Below are positions 49,027 through 59,949 of a stretch of 64,000 nt of DNA, piece after piece. Within the stretch, counting starts at the first letter, position 1; each line of letters begins with the position of its first letter. The position numbers were made by a program, and so were the translations under genes. Origin of the DNA: Eretmocerus hayati (lineage: Eukaryota; Arthropoda; Insecta; Hymenoptera; Aphelinidae); NCBI GenBank assembly GCA_029851415.1, contig CM056741.1:68934282-68998281 (forward strand). Reading direction: 5' to 3'. The notes below the pieces were generated by a model, which did not search any database, was not told the DNA's origin, and saw nothing but the letters and a program-made list of their open reading frames with translations.

Positions 49027-49642
49027 GCGCTTGAACCAGCTCTCTGATCCACATTCGTCGTCGCGTCGACCAACTCGAGAGATATATCTCGATCGTTCAT
49101 CACGCATCAGAGTTAGACCTCGAGACATCAGAAACGCTGCAGACTTCCGACTTTCCTCGATTTCCACGACAAGTGTGATTTTCGATTGTGCGTATCCATT
49201 TCTCAGTCCAACGCTCGGCTTACATAGTTTGACGCGTACTTGGGCATACTGCGATACAGTGCAATGAAGATTCAGGTTGGTAAACGAACTGACCTGGATC
49301 GCTACCTAACGTGTGACCTTCTCATGTTATGACATTTTTGTGAAGGACTTTGAATGAGTTCCTCCAAAGTCATGATCTCTATACTATGTGCTCATTTACC
49401 TGTACTTTCCATCTTTCACTCAATCTTGTGATTTCATTCTCATATCTCCATTCATTTACTTTTCATACTGTCATTAATTCATCTGCTCATACTCGACAAT
49501 CGATCAATTCTTTGATCATACTGTTACTTTTTTTGACTCTGTCTCCTTTTTTTTCTTCTACCTGAGGAAAATATGAACGTACTGAAAGCAAAGTGTTGCT
49601 TGCGTTGAACGCGAATACGTGTATGTATATTTATAAATATTT

Positions 49643-49648
49643 AATAAA
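49643..49648 (+). terminator. Likely poly(A) signal of Osiris gene 2
   Basis: AATAAA in TTTAATAAACTATAAGG lies about 620 bases after the stop codon. It follows a pyrimidine-rich stretch and an AT-rich TATATTTATAAATATT run, which fits a 3'UTR end. Confidence 0.5.
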
Positions 49649-49659
49649 CTATAAGGAAA

Positions 49660-51500
49660 TATCTTTGAATTACGAACTCTTGGCTATTCTTCATTCAAAA
49701 CTACTAACACACTGACCAATAAATTTTGGAGGTATGCAATCGTAACAGTTATTGGTAGAAGGAGCATTGTCGTCGATGAAATTGAGGCTATATATACCAA
49801 AATTTACGTTTGATACGTCCAACACAATTCATCGTAACGGAAGATTGGATTCCGACATTGACCGTGCCTGTGAGATTATCAGAGCTTGACCACTCGAGAA
49901 TTTCATCGACCAATTCATTGCGATGATTAATTTTCTCTCCTTGCGTATGATGTTTGCTGGAGTTTCAACCGTGTCCGATGTGCGCAATCAATTAAGATTT
50001 AAGTCCACTGCACAAATTTCTTGGTGTGAAGTGTTTGATTAACAGTTCCAGATATTCCAACCGTTCATTCGGTATCAGCAGTGGTCGTTGAAGTGGAACA
50101 GTGAACACCAAGACGAATTTTAGGTGTAATCAAGTTATTTGTTTTTATGATACCATGAGGCATTTGTTTACCAAGGATAAAAGCATCTCAGTAAGACTTG
50201 AGGAACTTACTTTCCACAATACTTCAACTCTCATGAGTGTTCTGGATTGAACCAAGAAACTAAGCATGAAATTCCTTGGTGACAGACAAAAATCATCTGG
50301 AACATAATGCAATAAACACAGGCGAAATACTGAATGAGGTGATTTCAGAATTCCAACGTTTCGAGTTTGGTGTTTGATTATGATTATATCTTTGGGTGAA
50401 ACGAGTCAGAATTCCTCATTGGTTCGTAGAGTTCAAAGAACCAATAATTCGTACAGAAATTGAATCGCAAAGCTATTTTACGTTCTCCAGCATTATAGGG
50501 ATTTGATTGCTGATGATTCAAGAATGCGATGTTTATTGCTGTGATTCTTGACCATATCTGATCAAATCCTATGCTGACTCGTTGATTCCTCGTTTTGCTA
50601 ATTTAGGATCTATTATTGATCTGGTAGTCGTCATACTTATCATTAGACAAATAAATTCTGCTTCACTGGAAACAAGTGATCCAAAATATGAAGATCAACT
50701 CAAAGATAAATTAATTTAAAGCAGTGAAGAGAGCACTAATGATTCGAATCATTCACCCTACATTCAAATTTCTTTTGAAAATTAATTTTCGGAGCGGGAA
50801 AATCGTATTCCTCTTAGGGATTCCTTTTCCATTTCAGAGGAATTGAGATATCACATTTTGGTTCTGATACATAATACCATTTGTTTTCAAAATATTCATC
50901 ACTCCTGCGATGACATCTTCATAAAATTTCTTTCCATCAAAGAGTACAGTCGTGTTTTATTTATGCATGAATTGACAATCTTTTTCAGATGAATGAAGAT
51001 GTTGTCATTATAACATGAGTATTGAGTATTTCGTAAGTTTCAAAATCAACACAGTTGACGCGGCACGCGACGTAATTCTCTCCGGTTCACTTTGTCAAAT
51101 ATATGTCACCGCAGGGACTACATACTCTCCGTATCTCGAATAAGTCTAAACTCACAAAAGAAGATCAATATTATCTAACCGATGTTCCATTGTGTATTGA
51201 TGACTGTTACAACTAGAGACGCTCACGTGCTCAAAACTACACAGCTTTACTCCGTAAGAACGTGACCTTCATTCAAATTTTCATGGCTGTAGACTTTGGT
51301 GAGCTAAGAGTAACGGTATATTTGGGGACTGGAAATTATCCAATGGCTAATAGTCCTGTTCTCTGTATCCATGAAAAATCAGTAGATTTCGGATCAATAA
51401 CCCAATCTCACGGGGGAAATATGGATTCTATTGGGGAATCAAACTGCTTACAATAAAGTCTTCTTGAACACGTGATATATTCATCTGAGCTGTCTCACAT
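49660..51500. other. Intergenic DNA after Osiris gene 2
   Basis: AT-rich, few open frames, no recognisable repeat or gene. Confidence 0.45.
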
Positions 51501-52062
51501 CGTTGCGTTCGGTACCTGTTCCAAAGTGAAAACCACCGTAAAGGATTCAGAGTGTGACACAAGACGTGCTCCCGCGTCGACTAATTGTCGAGAGTACGAG
51601 CAGCAGCGATAATCAGCCGAGGCACACTTCTATATATCGGAAGGATGGAAAGCGCGCGCGCGCTCCAAAAGGCTGCACATGGCGCCGCGCTTCATTTTCT
51701 CCGAGCGTATCATATAAAGGGATGAGAAAAAGATCGGCATTACTCTTCGTCATTCCCGCACGCATGAAAAATAGAAGAGATACCAGCTCAGCCATATTCT
51801 CCTGGGACTTTTTTTTTATTCACCCAATGCACCTTCTGTATTATAGAGGAAGCCCGGCTCTCTCCATTTATATCTCAAAGATCTCAACGTTCGGCGATGC
51901 AGGCCAATAGAAGCAAATGCAGCATCACTCGATCGGCTTGGGCGAACATAAAACTTGAACGCTGCGATACGCTGACGTGCTCGCTACGAGAGAGAAGAGT
52001 GTAAGTACGCCAGCCGGTCGCGTACATACACCCATTGGCAAGCTCGGCCGTCTGGGCAGGAG

Positions 52063-52184
52063 TATATATACGCCTGATGGGCAGCGGGTGATGGGAGCTA
52101 ACCAGAGCCAGAAAGTTGCCGCCGCCGCCGCCGCCACATCGCATGCACACCGGGTGGCGGGGCGTTTCACGTGTGAAACAGGAA
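52063..52184 (+). promoter_or_regulatory. Candidate promoter and non-coding first exon of a further gene
   Basis: TATATATA at 52063-52070 lies in a GC-rich block (51500-52440) with a GCCGCCGCCGCCGCCGCC run (near 52120). A consensus donor, GGAA|GTAAGT, lies at 52185. This matches the promoter plus 5'UTR-exon layout of the two Osiris genes. I find no coding exon for it within the window, so the gene, if real, continues past the right edge or is missed. Strand and start are inferred. Confidence 0.35.
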
Positions 52185-52681
52185 GTAAGTAAACCAGGCC
52201 GAGCCGCACAACAGGTTGCTGGACACGCCATTATCGTCATCGTCGTCGCCACGACGCAGTCACACCGCAAGTTCAAGGCATCAGCATCCGAGCGAGAGAG
52301 ATGCGTGCCATCGATGAAGTCTCTGGCTACCGCCTAATACGTGCGGATTGAACGACTCTTTTCCGCGTTCCGCATATAGCTGCTGACGATACGAGCATGC
52401 GGGTCGCGAACAGCGGTGGTCGAGATCGTCTTGCGTGGGCGAAGTATCTTTCAACTCGCTTTGTTCGTTGACAAGATATAAATGTATGATCGGTCGTTCG
52501 TTTGATACATCTCAATCAAAGTAATTGCATCAAGAATTCCGCATGATTCAGTGATGTATCTATACAGGTTTTGAGCTGAAAATTCCATGATTCGGCATCC
52601 GTTCGGAGCCAAAATCTCAAGTAAACTTTGTAGACCGAATATTCTCGTCCCTACGTTCATCATCACGATTGAAGGCAAAAT

Positions 52682-52845
52682 ATACGGTACACCCGTACTA
52701 AGCGCATTAGCCCATTTTGGGCACTGAGGCAGACGTTCCCTCCAGTGCCCGGGGTGGGCTTGCAAGCGAAGTGTGGATGTATTTTTTTATCACGAGAATC
52801 CCAAAATCGCGTTTGAACGTGGCATTCTTGAGGTGGAGTCATGGA
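52682..52845. mobile_element. 190-bp dispersed repeat, copy 2
   Basis: Similar to 38791-38981: ATAT...CCGTACT.AGCGC..TAGCCC-ATTTTGGGCACT, then CTCCAGTGCCC...GGGCT.GCAAGCGA.GTG.GGATGTATTTTTT, ACGAGAA.CC.AAAAT and GTCATG. Its central stem is partly lost compared with copy 1. Confidence 0.65.
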
Positions 52846-52906
52846 AAAATATTGGGTTCCTTATGGAATTGACCACTAGCGTTATTGCCTCTCTCACAAC
52901 CGCAGA

Positions 52907-52949
52907 TTCGGCTTGTCAATTCTCTTGATAAGAGAATTGACAAGCCGAA
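52907..52949. repeat. Perfect 20-bp hairpin with 3-base loop
   Basis: TTCGGCTTGTCAATTCTCTT is followed by GAT and its exact reverse complement. A perfect stem with so short a loop is unusual among the diverged repeats around it. Confidence 0.7.
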
Positions 52950-53135
52950 AGAGGCTCCTGAAAAGCTCTTGCAGCTTAAAAATATTATTTGTGTAATGAC
53001 GAGTGATGATCAATTGATGGTACATATTGCAAAGAGGTTCCTTATGAATTTCGAAAAGATGGCTTAATTATTATCAATCAGTAAATTCATCAGTCAGTCC
53101 TGACCATAACCCGCATGGCCACGTGATATATTTCA

Positions 53136-53645
53136 GCCGGGCCAGAACAAACTAGACCGAACTAGACAGAATCAGGTCAAACTCAATCGAACTAGACCCA
53201 GATAGACTGAATCAAACCGAATCAGACCGCATGTAGAACATACTAGTGCTTCAATCCCAATACAGTACTAATACGGTAATTCTATAGTGCAATAGTACTA
53301 CGGTACTAGTGCATTCTTATTGATAGCAGTACGATCATGGTGGTCCTTGTGGTACTAGTGCAGTCCAAGTAGTCTTAGCGGTCCTAGCAGTACTAGTGCA
53401 GTCCTAGCGGTCATGAAAGTTCAAGTCCGGTTATAGGGGTACCAGTACGGTACTAGCAATCCTAAAGATACTGGTGCAATCCTAGTGGTCCTAGCGGTCT
53501 TACCGATACCGGTGTGATACTAGCGATTTCATATCGGTACCAGTACCTTACGAGAACCTTGCTGGTACCAAACAAGACCAGACTAGACCGATCTAGACCG
53601 TATTAGTCCGAACTAGACCGGACCAGTCCGAACCGTCCAAACGAC
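53136..53645. repeat. Two-word array, second locus
   Basis: Same ACTAGACCGAACTAGAC and GGTACTAGTACGGTACT words as 36236-37590. Here the second block is largely replaced by TCCTAGCGGTACTAGTGCAG-like units. The left flank is shared with the first locus. It ends in CCAACCCATCCAACAAACGA-like sequence. Confidence 0.65.
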
Positions 53646-53699
53646 CTCATACCTATCTACCAGCCTACCAACCCATCCAACAAACGATGCACCTATCGA

Positions 53700-55470
53700 C
53701 CCACCCATGACCCACACGGACATCCATTATACTTCGTCCCATCCAGGTAGGCAACCCGAAATTGAGGATTCAGACGGACGAATTTTGGTTGGATGTTTAA
53801 TTATTATGATGTCTTACATAGCAAATCTTTCACGATCGATGAGAAATATTCAAAACAAAGGTCTAGAAGACTCTATAGCCCAACCTCAGCACTCATCGAA
53901 TTTATTGAGGATCATAATTCAGGGCCTAAATTGTCACATCCAATAGAGGAATCTGATTTGATAACTTGTTGTAGAAGATGCGATCCAAAGAACAAATCTT
54001 TTGAAATGCCAAAATTGATTGACCGAATCAACGTTCTCGTATTTTTGAGAATTCTCTCCAAATTAATAAGTATGGTATTTTTGGGATTACCACAGTCTCG
54101 CGATTGTTCCGGAACGGCATCCGTGGACTTTGTTCCCTTATTATCAATTTTGACACTCCGAGCACGACCCTGTTTCTTCAATTTTTACTTGCTCACCACA
54201 ATCTCGATGGTGGCAGATCCGGTAAGTTGAGAATAGAATCGGTCAATGTCTTTTTAAATTTCTGAAAAACATATGAAAGACGCAGGAATAATACCTCTGT
54301 GACAAGTGTTCTAACAAAATTACAATTCACTTGTGTCTAGCGCAGCCCTAAATGCGGGATGAGTTTGCAAGCTTAACGACGTTCCTGTACATCCTTTATG
54401 GTTATCCTCTCAAAGATGAAACCATTTTCAACGGATGAATTCAAATATTTCAATTGAATCCACACCTGTGGAGGTTGTAATCCCGTGCATTGCTCATAGA
54501 ATCTTGTAAAACATCCAATCATATCACTATCTTAGACCGGTAACGAGGATGCACTTTACTGGAATTCCTTACAGTTTTGGATTTTTTTCGGGTATTTTTC
54601 AGGGTCTTTGTCACAATTTAGTCCTAGTCAAAGAATTCTCATTTCCAGTACTGAACGACATTCGTAGATTTGAACCTGATCTGAATCCAAGAACGCGTAG
54701 AATGAGGTTGATATACTTACGAATCATTCCTACCAACTCGAAAATTCGGCTGAATGGTGTTTTGGAACGACTGAGGAAATTCTTAGACAGTTGGCAGACC
54801 TCAAGTACAGCGCAAAAAGTTAGCCAAGGTTCCAAACGAGATGAAAGATTCCTAAGACGTAAAGATGTATTGCCATGGGTGTACAAAACTCAACATATTG
54901 TCAATATAACCCCCAAGCCATGAGAGTTTGGAAAGATTCGGCATGGGAATACAAGAAATCACTCAAATTCTAAGCGATAGTTGGTCTAAGCTCACCGGGC
55001 TGTAGCCCGGCAAATTTTAGAGGCCCGAATTCCAACAACCCGATATTTCACAGATTTGAGTTGACTGATTCCTCATGTAAATCTAAGTATCTACTAGCCT
55101 ATCAGAATACTAAGGTAAGTGTGCCTAATATGCCCCTATTCCCTAATATGCCCCCACTCAAGTTCTCGAATGTACGAACCCGCAGACCTTGCCGCGCATT
55201 CCTTCCATGTTTGTTACGTTAGAATATGAGAAAATCAACGGTTTGAACCGATCCTAAGTGACACGCGCATTTTTTAGAACATAAATACGCTGCTAAATGA
55301 GATTAGCAGAATGCTTTCTCTTAGCGAAATAGTTTAAGAGGTTCACTGAAACTAATGAAAAATTTGCAAAACTGATCAAATTCCAAAATGATGATTGGGA
55401 TTCCTACAGAAAAGTTTTATTTTTTAATCTAATTTGATTGCATTTCATATCACACTCACAATCCAATGAT
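53700..55470. other. Intergenic DNA, open frames of unclear meaning
   Basis: Open frames at 53793-54230 and 54549-54923 (145 and 124 codons, plus) have no recognisable domain, and each is overlapped by an opposite-strand frame. TAATATGCCCC words occur at about 55130-55155 and again near 57163. I do not call a gene. Confidence 0.35.
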
Positions 55471-55479
55471 TGGATCCAA

Positions 55480-56480
55480 CCAATCGATGTAGAATGAGGG
55501 AAAAGTATCTCTCTAGTCCATTAAAAAGTGGATAGATTATTTGTAGAGGGAGATATGAGGATAAAATGAATTTTAGCTGCAATTTTCTTCTAATATTTTG
55601 GGTTATTATCACGAGATTCACTTTTAGGGGAATTAAGATGACCTAAACTGGGGTTTTTCATGGAAGATATGTGATCTGGTTGAGGGGAAGTTTTGATATA
55701 GTTGGTGAAAAGATCATAAAAATGGAGTTTTTTAAAAAAAATTTGGATTTTTCGGGAATAAATTGGATTTTGAATGTATTTAAAAGGATTTTCAAAAATT
55801 CGGTATCAACTAATCGATTTAGAACGATGAAAAAGTATAAACTTAGTTGAGTAAAATTTGTATATATTAGTTTAGGGGGTGGGTAATAGCGGAAAATGAA
55901 TTTTAGATGCGATTTTCTTCTAATATTTTGAGTTATTATAAGGAGATTGCCTTTTAGGGAAATCCAGATGACCTAAACTAGGGTTTTCCATGGAATATAT
56001 GAAGTATGGTTGAGGGCGAATTTTAATATAGTTGGTGTAAGGATTATAAAAATGGAGTATTTTGAAAAAACTTGGATTTTTCGGGAATAAATCGGATTTT
56101 GAATGTATTAAAACGGATTTTGAGAAAATTCGGTATGAACCAATCGATCTAGAACGATGAAAAAGTATCAACTTAGTTGAGTAAAATTTGAATATAGTAA
56201 TTTAGAGGAGAGATATGAGGAAAGTATGAATATTGAGGAAAATATTTTTGTATATTTTGAGTTTTTTTTGGGGAAAATAGTTATCGGGATTTGGGCTACC
56301 TGAAGTGAGGTTTTTTTAGCAAAACGTGTAATTTGGTTGAAACAGAATTTCGAAAGAATAGGTCTAAACATGCTCAAATTGCTGTTTTTGTTGGAAATTT
56401 TGGTTTTTTTATAAAAATTTACGTTGATGGAGTTTGGATGGAATTTCGGTATTAACCAAAAGATAGATTGAGCCAAAAAA
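55480..56480. repeat. Tandem repeat, about 327-bp unit, three diverged copies
   Basis: GATTTTCTTCTAATATTTTG recurs at about 55583 and 55911, and in diverged form near 56240. GAACGATGAAAAAGTAT recurs at about 55823 and 56153, with a weaker match near 55492. GATGACCTAAACT.GGGTTTT and TTGGATTTTTCGGGAATAAA lie in each of the first two units. T/G-rich on this strand, non-coding. Confidence 0.75.
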
Positions 56481-57539
56481 ACCATAGCCTAGGTAATCAA
56501 AATTGGGGTAAGGTGAAGTTAGAAAGAGATATTTTAGTATGAAAGTACACAATTTCAGCGATTTTACCTCAAAAACCGTTTAAATTAAATTCGATTTGGA
56601 GAGGAAACCAGACAAATCACTGGTCTCATCTCTGAGTGATTCTCTACAACTTGTAGAAAAGCAAAAATCGATAAAGTGGAGTGTAGAAGAGAAAGCGTGG
56701 CGCAAAAAAAAAAACAACATACATACACACACACAGACACAGACAAGGGGCCGGAGAGATGAGTCACTGGGGGGTTTTTGAGGATTATAAGGGGAGAAGT
56801 GTTACTTACAATCGTTAGATTTTGGCGAGAGGAATAAGATGGTTAAAGCACTTTTGTGATAAGATGAATTATGTTAAAGAAAATATTGAGTTGAATGGAA
56901 AAATTGATCAAAAATTTACTGTGTCGGAAACAAAGCTTTCTCTTTAGAGAAAGCAAAAGTGATGTTTAGTACTTCCGATTTCTTATTGCGAGTTACTAAA
57001 AGCTCCTAACAAAATTGGTGCAACCAATTTCAACGTATCTTAACTCATCTTCTCTGTTTTTGTTTCAACTTGCGATACCTTCTACAAAACTGCAAATTTC
57101 GATTCCTAGCCGATTTTACATCTACGTTACTAAAAGACACTGCAGTGTGAAGTGCGCAGTGTAATATGCCCCCACCCCTTTTCCCGCATGTAGAGGGCTT
57201 TGCGCAATGCCGCAAGTGCTTTTAGCACTTTTTTGTCGAGATAATATTATTTTTGGGTTTATTCAGCGATATCCGTCAGCATAGAGCCTTCCAAACGCAC
57301 CAGGCCTCGTAAAATATGCTTAAAATCGATTTTGATGTTAATTTTGAGGTTATGTGCTCTTTAAATCATCGGAAATACCTTGAATCATGACCATTGGTCC
57401 ATTCAATACATTACCACCATGCTCCAAAACCATTATCGCTTTTCCGGAGCTTCAGAATCGCGAAATGTCTATAGGAGCGTATTACGAACACATTGGTAAA
57501 AACTCGCAAAAAATCTTTTTCTGCCAAAATCAAGATAGC

Positions 57540-57630
57540 TCGACTCCGATCCATTGGAATCAAACGTACTTTAGCTCAGTTTGGAGGTCTTGAAACTATC
57601 TTCAAAATGAGTTGAGATACGGTGAATAAT
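57540..57630. repeat. Relic of the hAT-like palindrome's internal unit
   Basis: ACGTACTTTAGCTCAGTTTG-GAGGTCTTGAAAC..CTTCAAAATGAGTTGA resembles the unit repeated at 38150-38650 (GTACTTTAGCTCATTTTGTA-GGTTTT....CTT.AAAATGAG). It is an isolated, diverged copy. Confidence 0.5.
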
Positions 57631-57739
57631 ATCGAGATCAGCCAAAACTATGAGCAAAACAAAAGTAGTGGAGGCATTTCAGGCACACTCGCCGTACATT
57701 GTTGATTTCTTTGGATTTGAGTGAAATTGCGGGATTTGA

Positions 57740-57835
57740 AAGATTTGATGGATTGATTGATTGATACCTTTTATTTGCACAATAGCAAAACATAATATTT
57801 ACATAAGTGTAAAAATACAAAAAGAAGTACTAACC
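57740..57835 (-). mobile_element. Probable LINE 3' end, minus strand
   Basis: Read on the minus strand, an AT-rich tail has GCAAATAAAAGGTATC followed by AATCAATCAATCCATC. That is a poly(A)-type signal and a 4-base microsatellite tail, as at the 3' ends of many insect LINEs. No coding part remains. Confidence 0.35.
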
Positions 57836-58064
57836 TATATGAGGAACTATAGGGGTAGAAAATTAATACTCATGAACAATAAAGAATAATATCACAATGA
57901 ATTCAAAGAATTTGGTCAAGGTTTCCTTAAGAATAATAAAATATTAATGATATACATTCCGAATATCACAGCATCTTGGTCAGTCGAAGACGACGGGTCA
58001 GTTTATGAAAGCTTTTGCTGGAGACTCATTGGGCATGGGGCGGAATTATTATGGATGGATGTGA

Positions 58065-58751
58065 GTGTTCAGCCCCTTGACAAGATTTGAGCTCACGTCA
58101 ACCAGAAAATTAATGATTGTCTATCAATATTTTCCTGTAAATTTCCAAAAAATGTCTGAATCCCTCGAATCAGATGGAACACTAAAATGTGTATCTAATT
58201 TCGACTTGGATCGTCTTTCGTATATGAATTCCCCATCTCTAAAAATGCAATGAGAAAGTAGTAAAGATGATATCTCGAAATTCATTCATCGTCACGGTTC
58301 ATGGCGAGCTTTAGTAGTATCTATGAAAAACCCGCTACTCCACTGAAAGTCAAAAGATTCTCCGAATGCTTCTTCGTGAGAATCACGAGCTATAAATATA
58401 CCTCGCAAGAGGTACTCAAGCGTATTATAGATGATGAAAGTAGTCCCTCAATTTGGATCTCCAAGTGGATCCCATACAGTAAAGGGTGCACAAGAATTCG
58501 AAAATTTGGGACATGAGGTTGCGAAAGTTTGGATACTTTCTCTTACAGTTAACGAAATTGGATCCTCACCGAATCGTCTGATTTTCGTTGGAAAAAAGAT
58601 TCTCGAGGCTTGCACAGGATCAAACGAAATCTACACGCACAATATGAGCGTTACAAGCGAGGTTACAAGAATTCATATCGATCGCGCATTAAAAATAAGA
58701 GCATTGGATTACAGTCTTGCGTCAAATTTACATACACTTTGTATAAAATGA
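58065..58751 (+). pseudogene. Unrecognised open frames, possibly one broken gene
   Basis: Three + strand frames follow one another: 58065-58253, 58301-58516 and 58431-58751. The last two overlap in different frames and together would make about 140 codons with one frame change near 58440-58510. Composition is protein-like (LKVKRFSECFFVRITSYKYT; NRLIFVGKKILEACTGSNE). I recognise no family. It could be a decayed single-exon or transposon gene, or chance. Confidence 0.25.
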
Positions 58752-59194
58752 ATTGAAATCTTTTAAAAAGTACAAAAATAGCAGTCTCGGCCTGCGAAGA
58801 AATTGTAGTTATAGTTCACACAGGATTAATTTGCTCCTTTATCTGGCAAATGATTTATGATAATGTAATACACTTGGCAACAAAAAACTTCGTTCGAAAC
58901 AACAGACGAGAAAGTGGAAGTCTTTGCTGACGTCAAGAGATGTGAAAGAGCATAGTCCTGTCCTGGTTAGATGTATATCCGCTTAGAAACTATATGAATG
59001 CAACATATAGGCGCGAAAGTTTCCACGAGTAAATTAGTGTCTCAGTAATTTTGTAGATTTGAGGGAAATGAAATAACATTTCAGCCCAAATTTTGTGAGA
59101 GCAAGAGAATAATCTGAAATTATTCGAGCACCACGATTTCTGTTACAGAAGCTGCTGTCCCTTCTTTACATGGATGTACATGATCAGTGCATGA

Positions 59195-59935
59195 GTGTTC
59201 CACCTCAAGAGATGGAAATCCTATGGTGATTGGTGAAATTTTCACTGCCTTTGAGTGAAAATCTGACTCATAGGGAGTGAAACCACAGAAATATTACATT
59301 CGCTCCAAGCTTGAGTCGATTTCCACTCCAAAATGAGTGAAAATTGACTCCTCACATTGAGTGAAATAGATTTTTATAGGTTAGGGTATAATCCCAGAAT
59401 GGTTTGCGGGACTACTTATGAAGAGCATGGGAAAGTTTTCAATTGATGAATGATGCTGCTCTATTCCGAGTTTCCCTTCAAAACACTCCTCTGATATATT
59501 TAAAAACTCGCATCGACCGTTCACAACCGTCCGTAGGCCTTCTTAACTATAAAGTACAAAGTCACATTTGGTCTAATGCTTAACACACTTGCCTGGCAAT
59601 CACAAATGTACGGGTTCCGATATCCAGCGAGTCAATCGTAATAGCCAAAATTTACGTTGAATACATTTTCCATAGAATATGAATAATTAGAATTACCAGG
59701 AAATCAATTGAAATGTGTGTGCACGCCGTGGTGTAATTTTTTTATAGCAACATCTAGAATGTTAGAAAGTTTGGTTATGAGTTATTTGACTCAATCCTAA
59801 GAGTGTCAATTGACTCACGTTTGAGTGAAATTTGACTCCAGCTTGGAGTAATGAATCACTCCAGTTCTGTGCGCACGAAGCTGACTCATAGCTTCAAACT
59901 TCACTCCAACGGGTTTACAGAGATGGAAAGTGATT
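59195..59935. mobile_element. GAGTGAAA / TTGACTC word element
   Basis: The words GAGTGAAA, TTGACTC and CACTCCA recur about 15 times in two clusters (59225-59375 and 59775-59920). The right cluster is partly inverted relative to the left. The middle holds a tRNA-like segment (59568-59635). Both edges carry AGAGATGGAAA (about 59210 and 59920), but in the same orientation. No coding potential. Confidence 0.5.
59568..59635 (+). repeat. tRNA-like segment (SINE-type or tRNA relic)
   Basis: TTGGTCTAATGCTTAACACA resembles an A box and D arm. ACTTGCCTGGCAATCACAAA resembles an anticodon arm, and GTACGGGTTCCGATATCC resembles a B box with an inserted base. No good acceptor stem is seen, so I do not call a functional tRNA. 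Confidence 0.45.
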
Positions 59936-59949
59936 TTTTATCCCAAAAA

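Noticed and set aside
59568..59635. Functional tRNA gene
   Set aside because: B box has an extra base and no acceptor stem can be drawn, so only a tRNA-like relic is reported.
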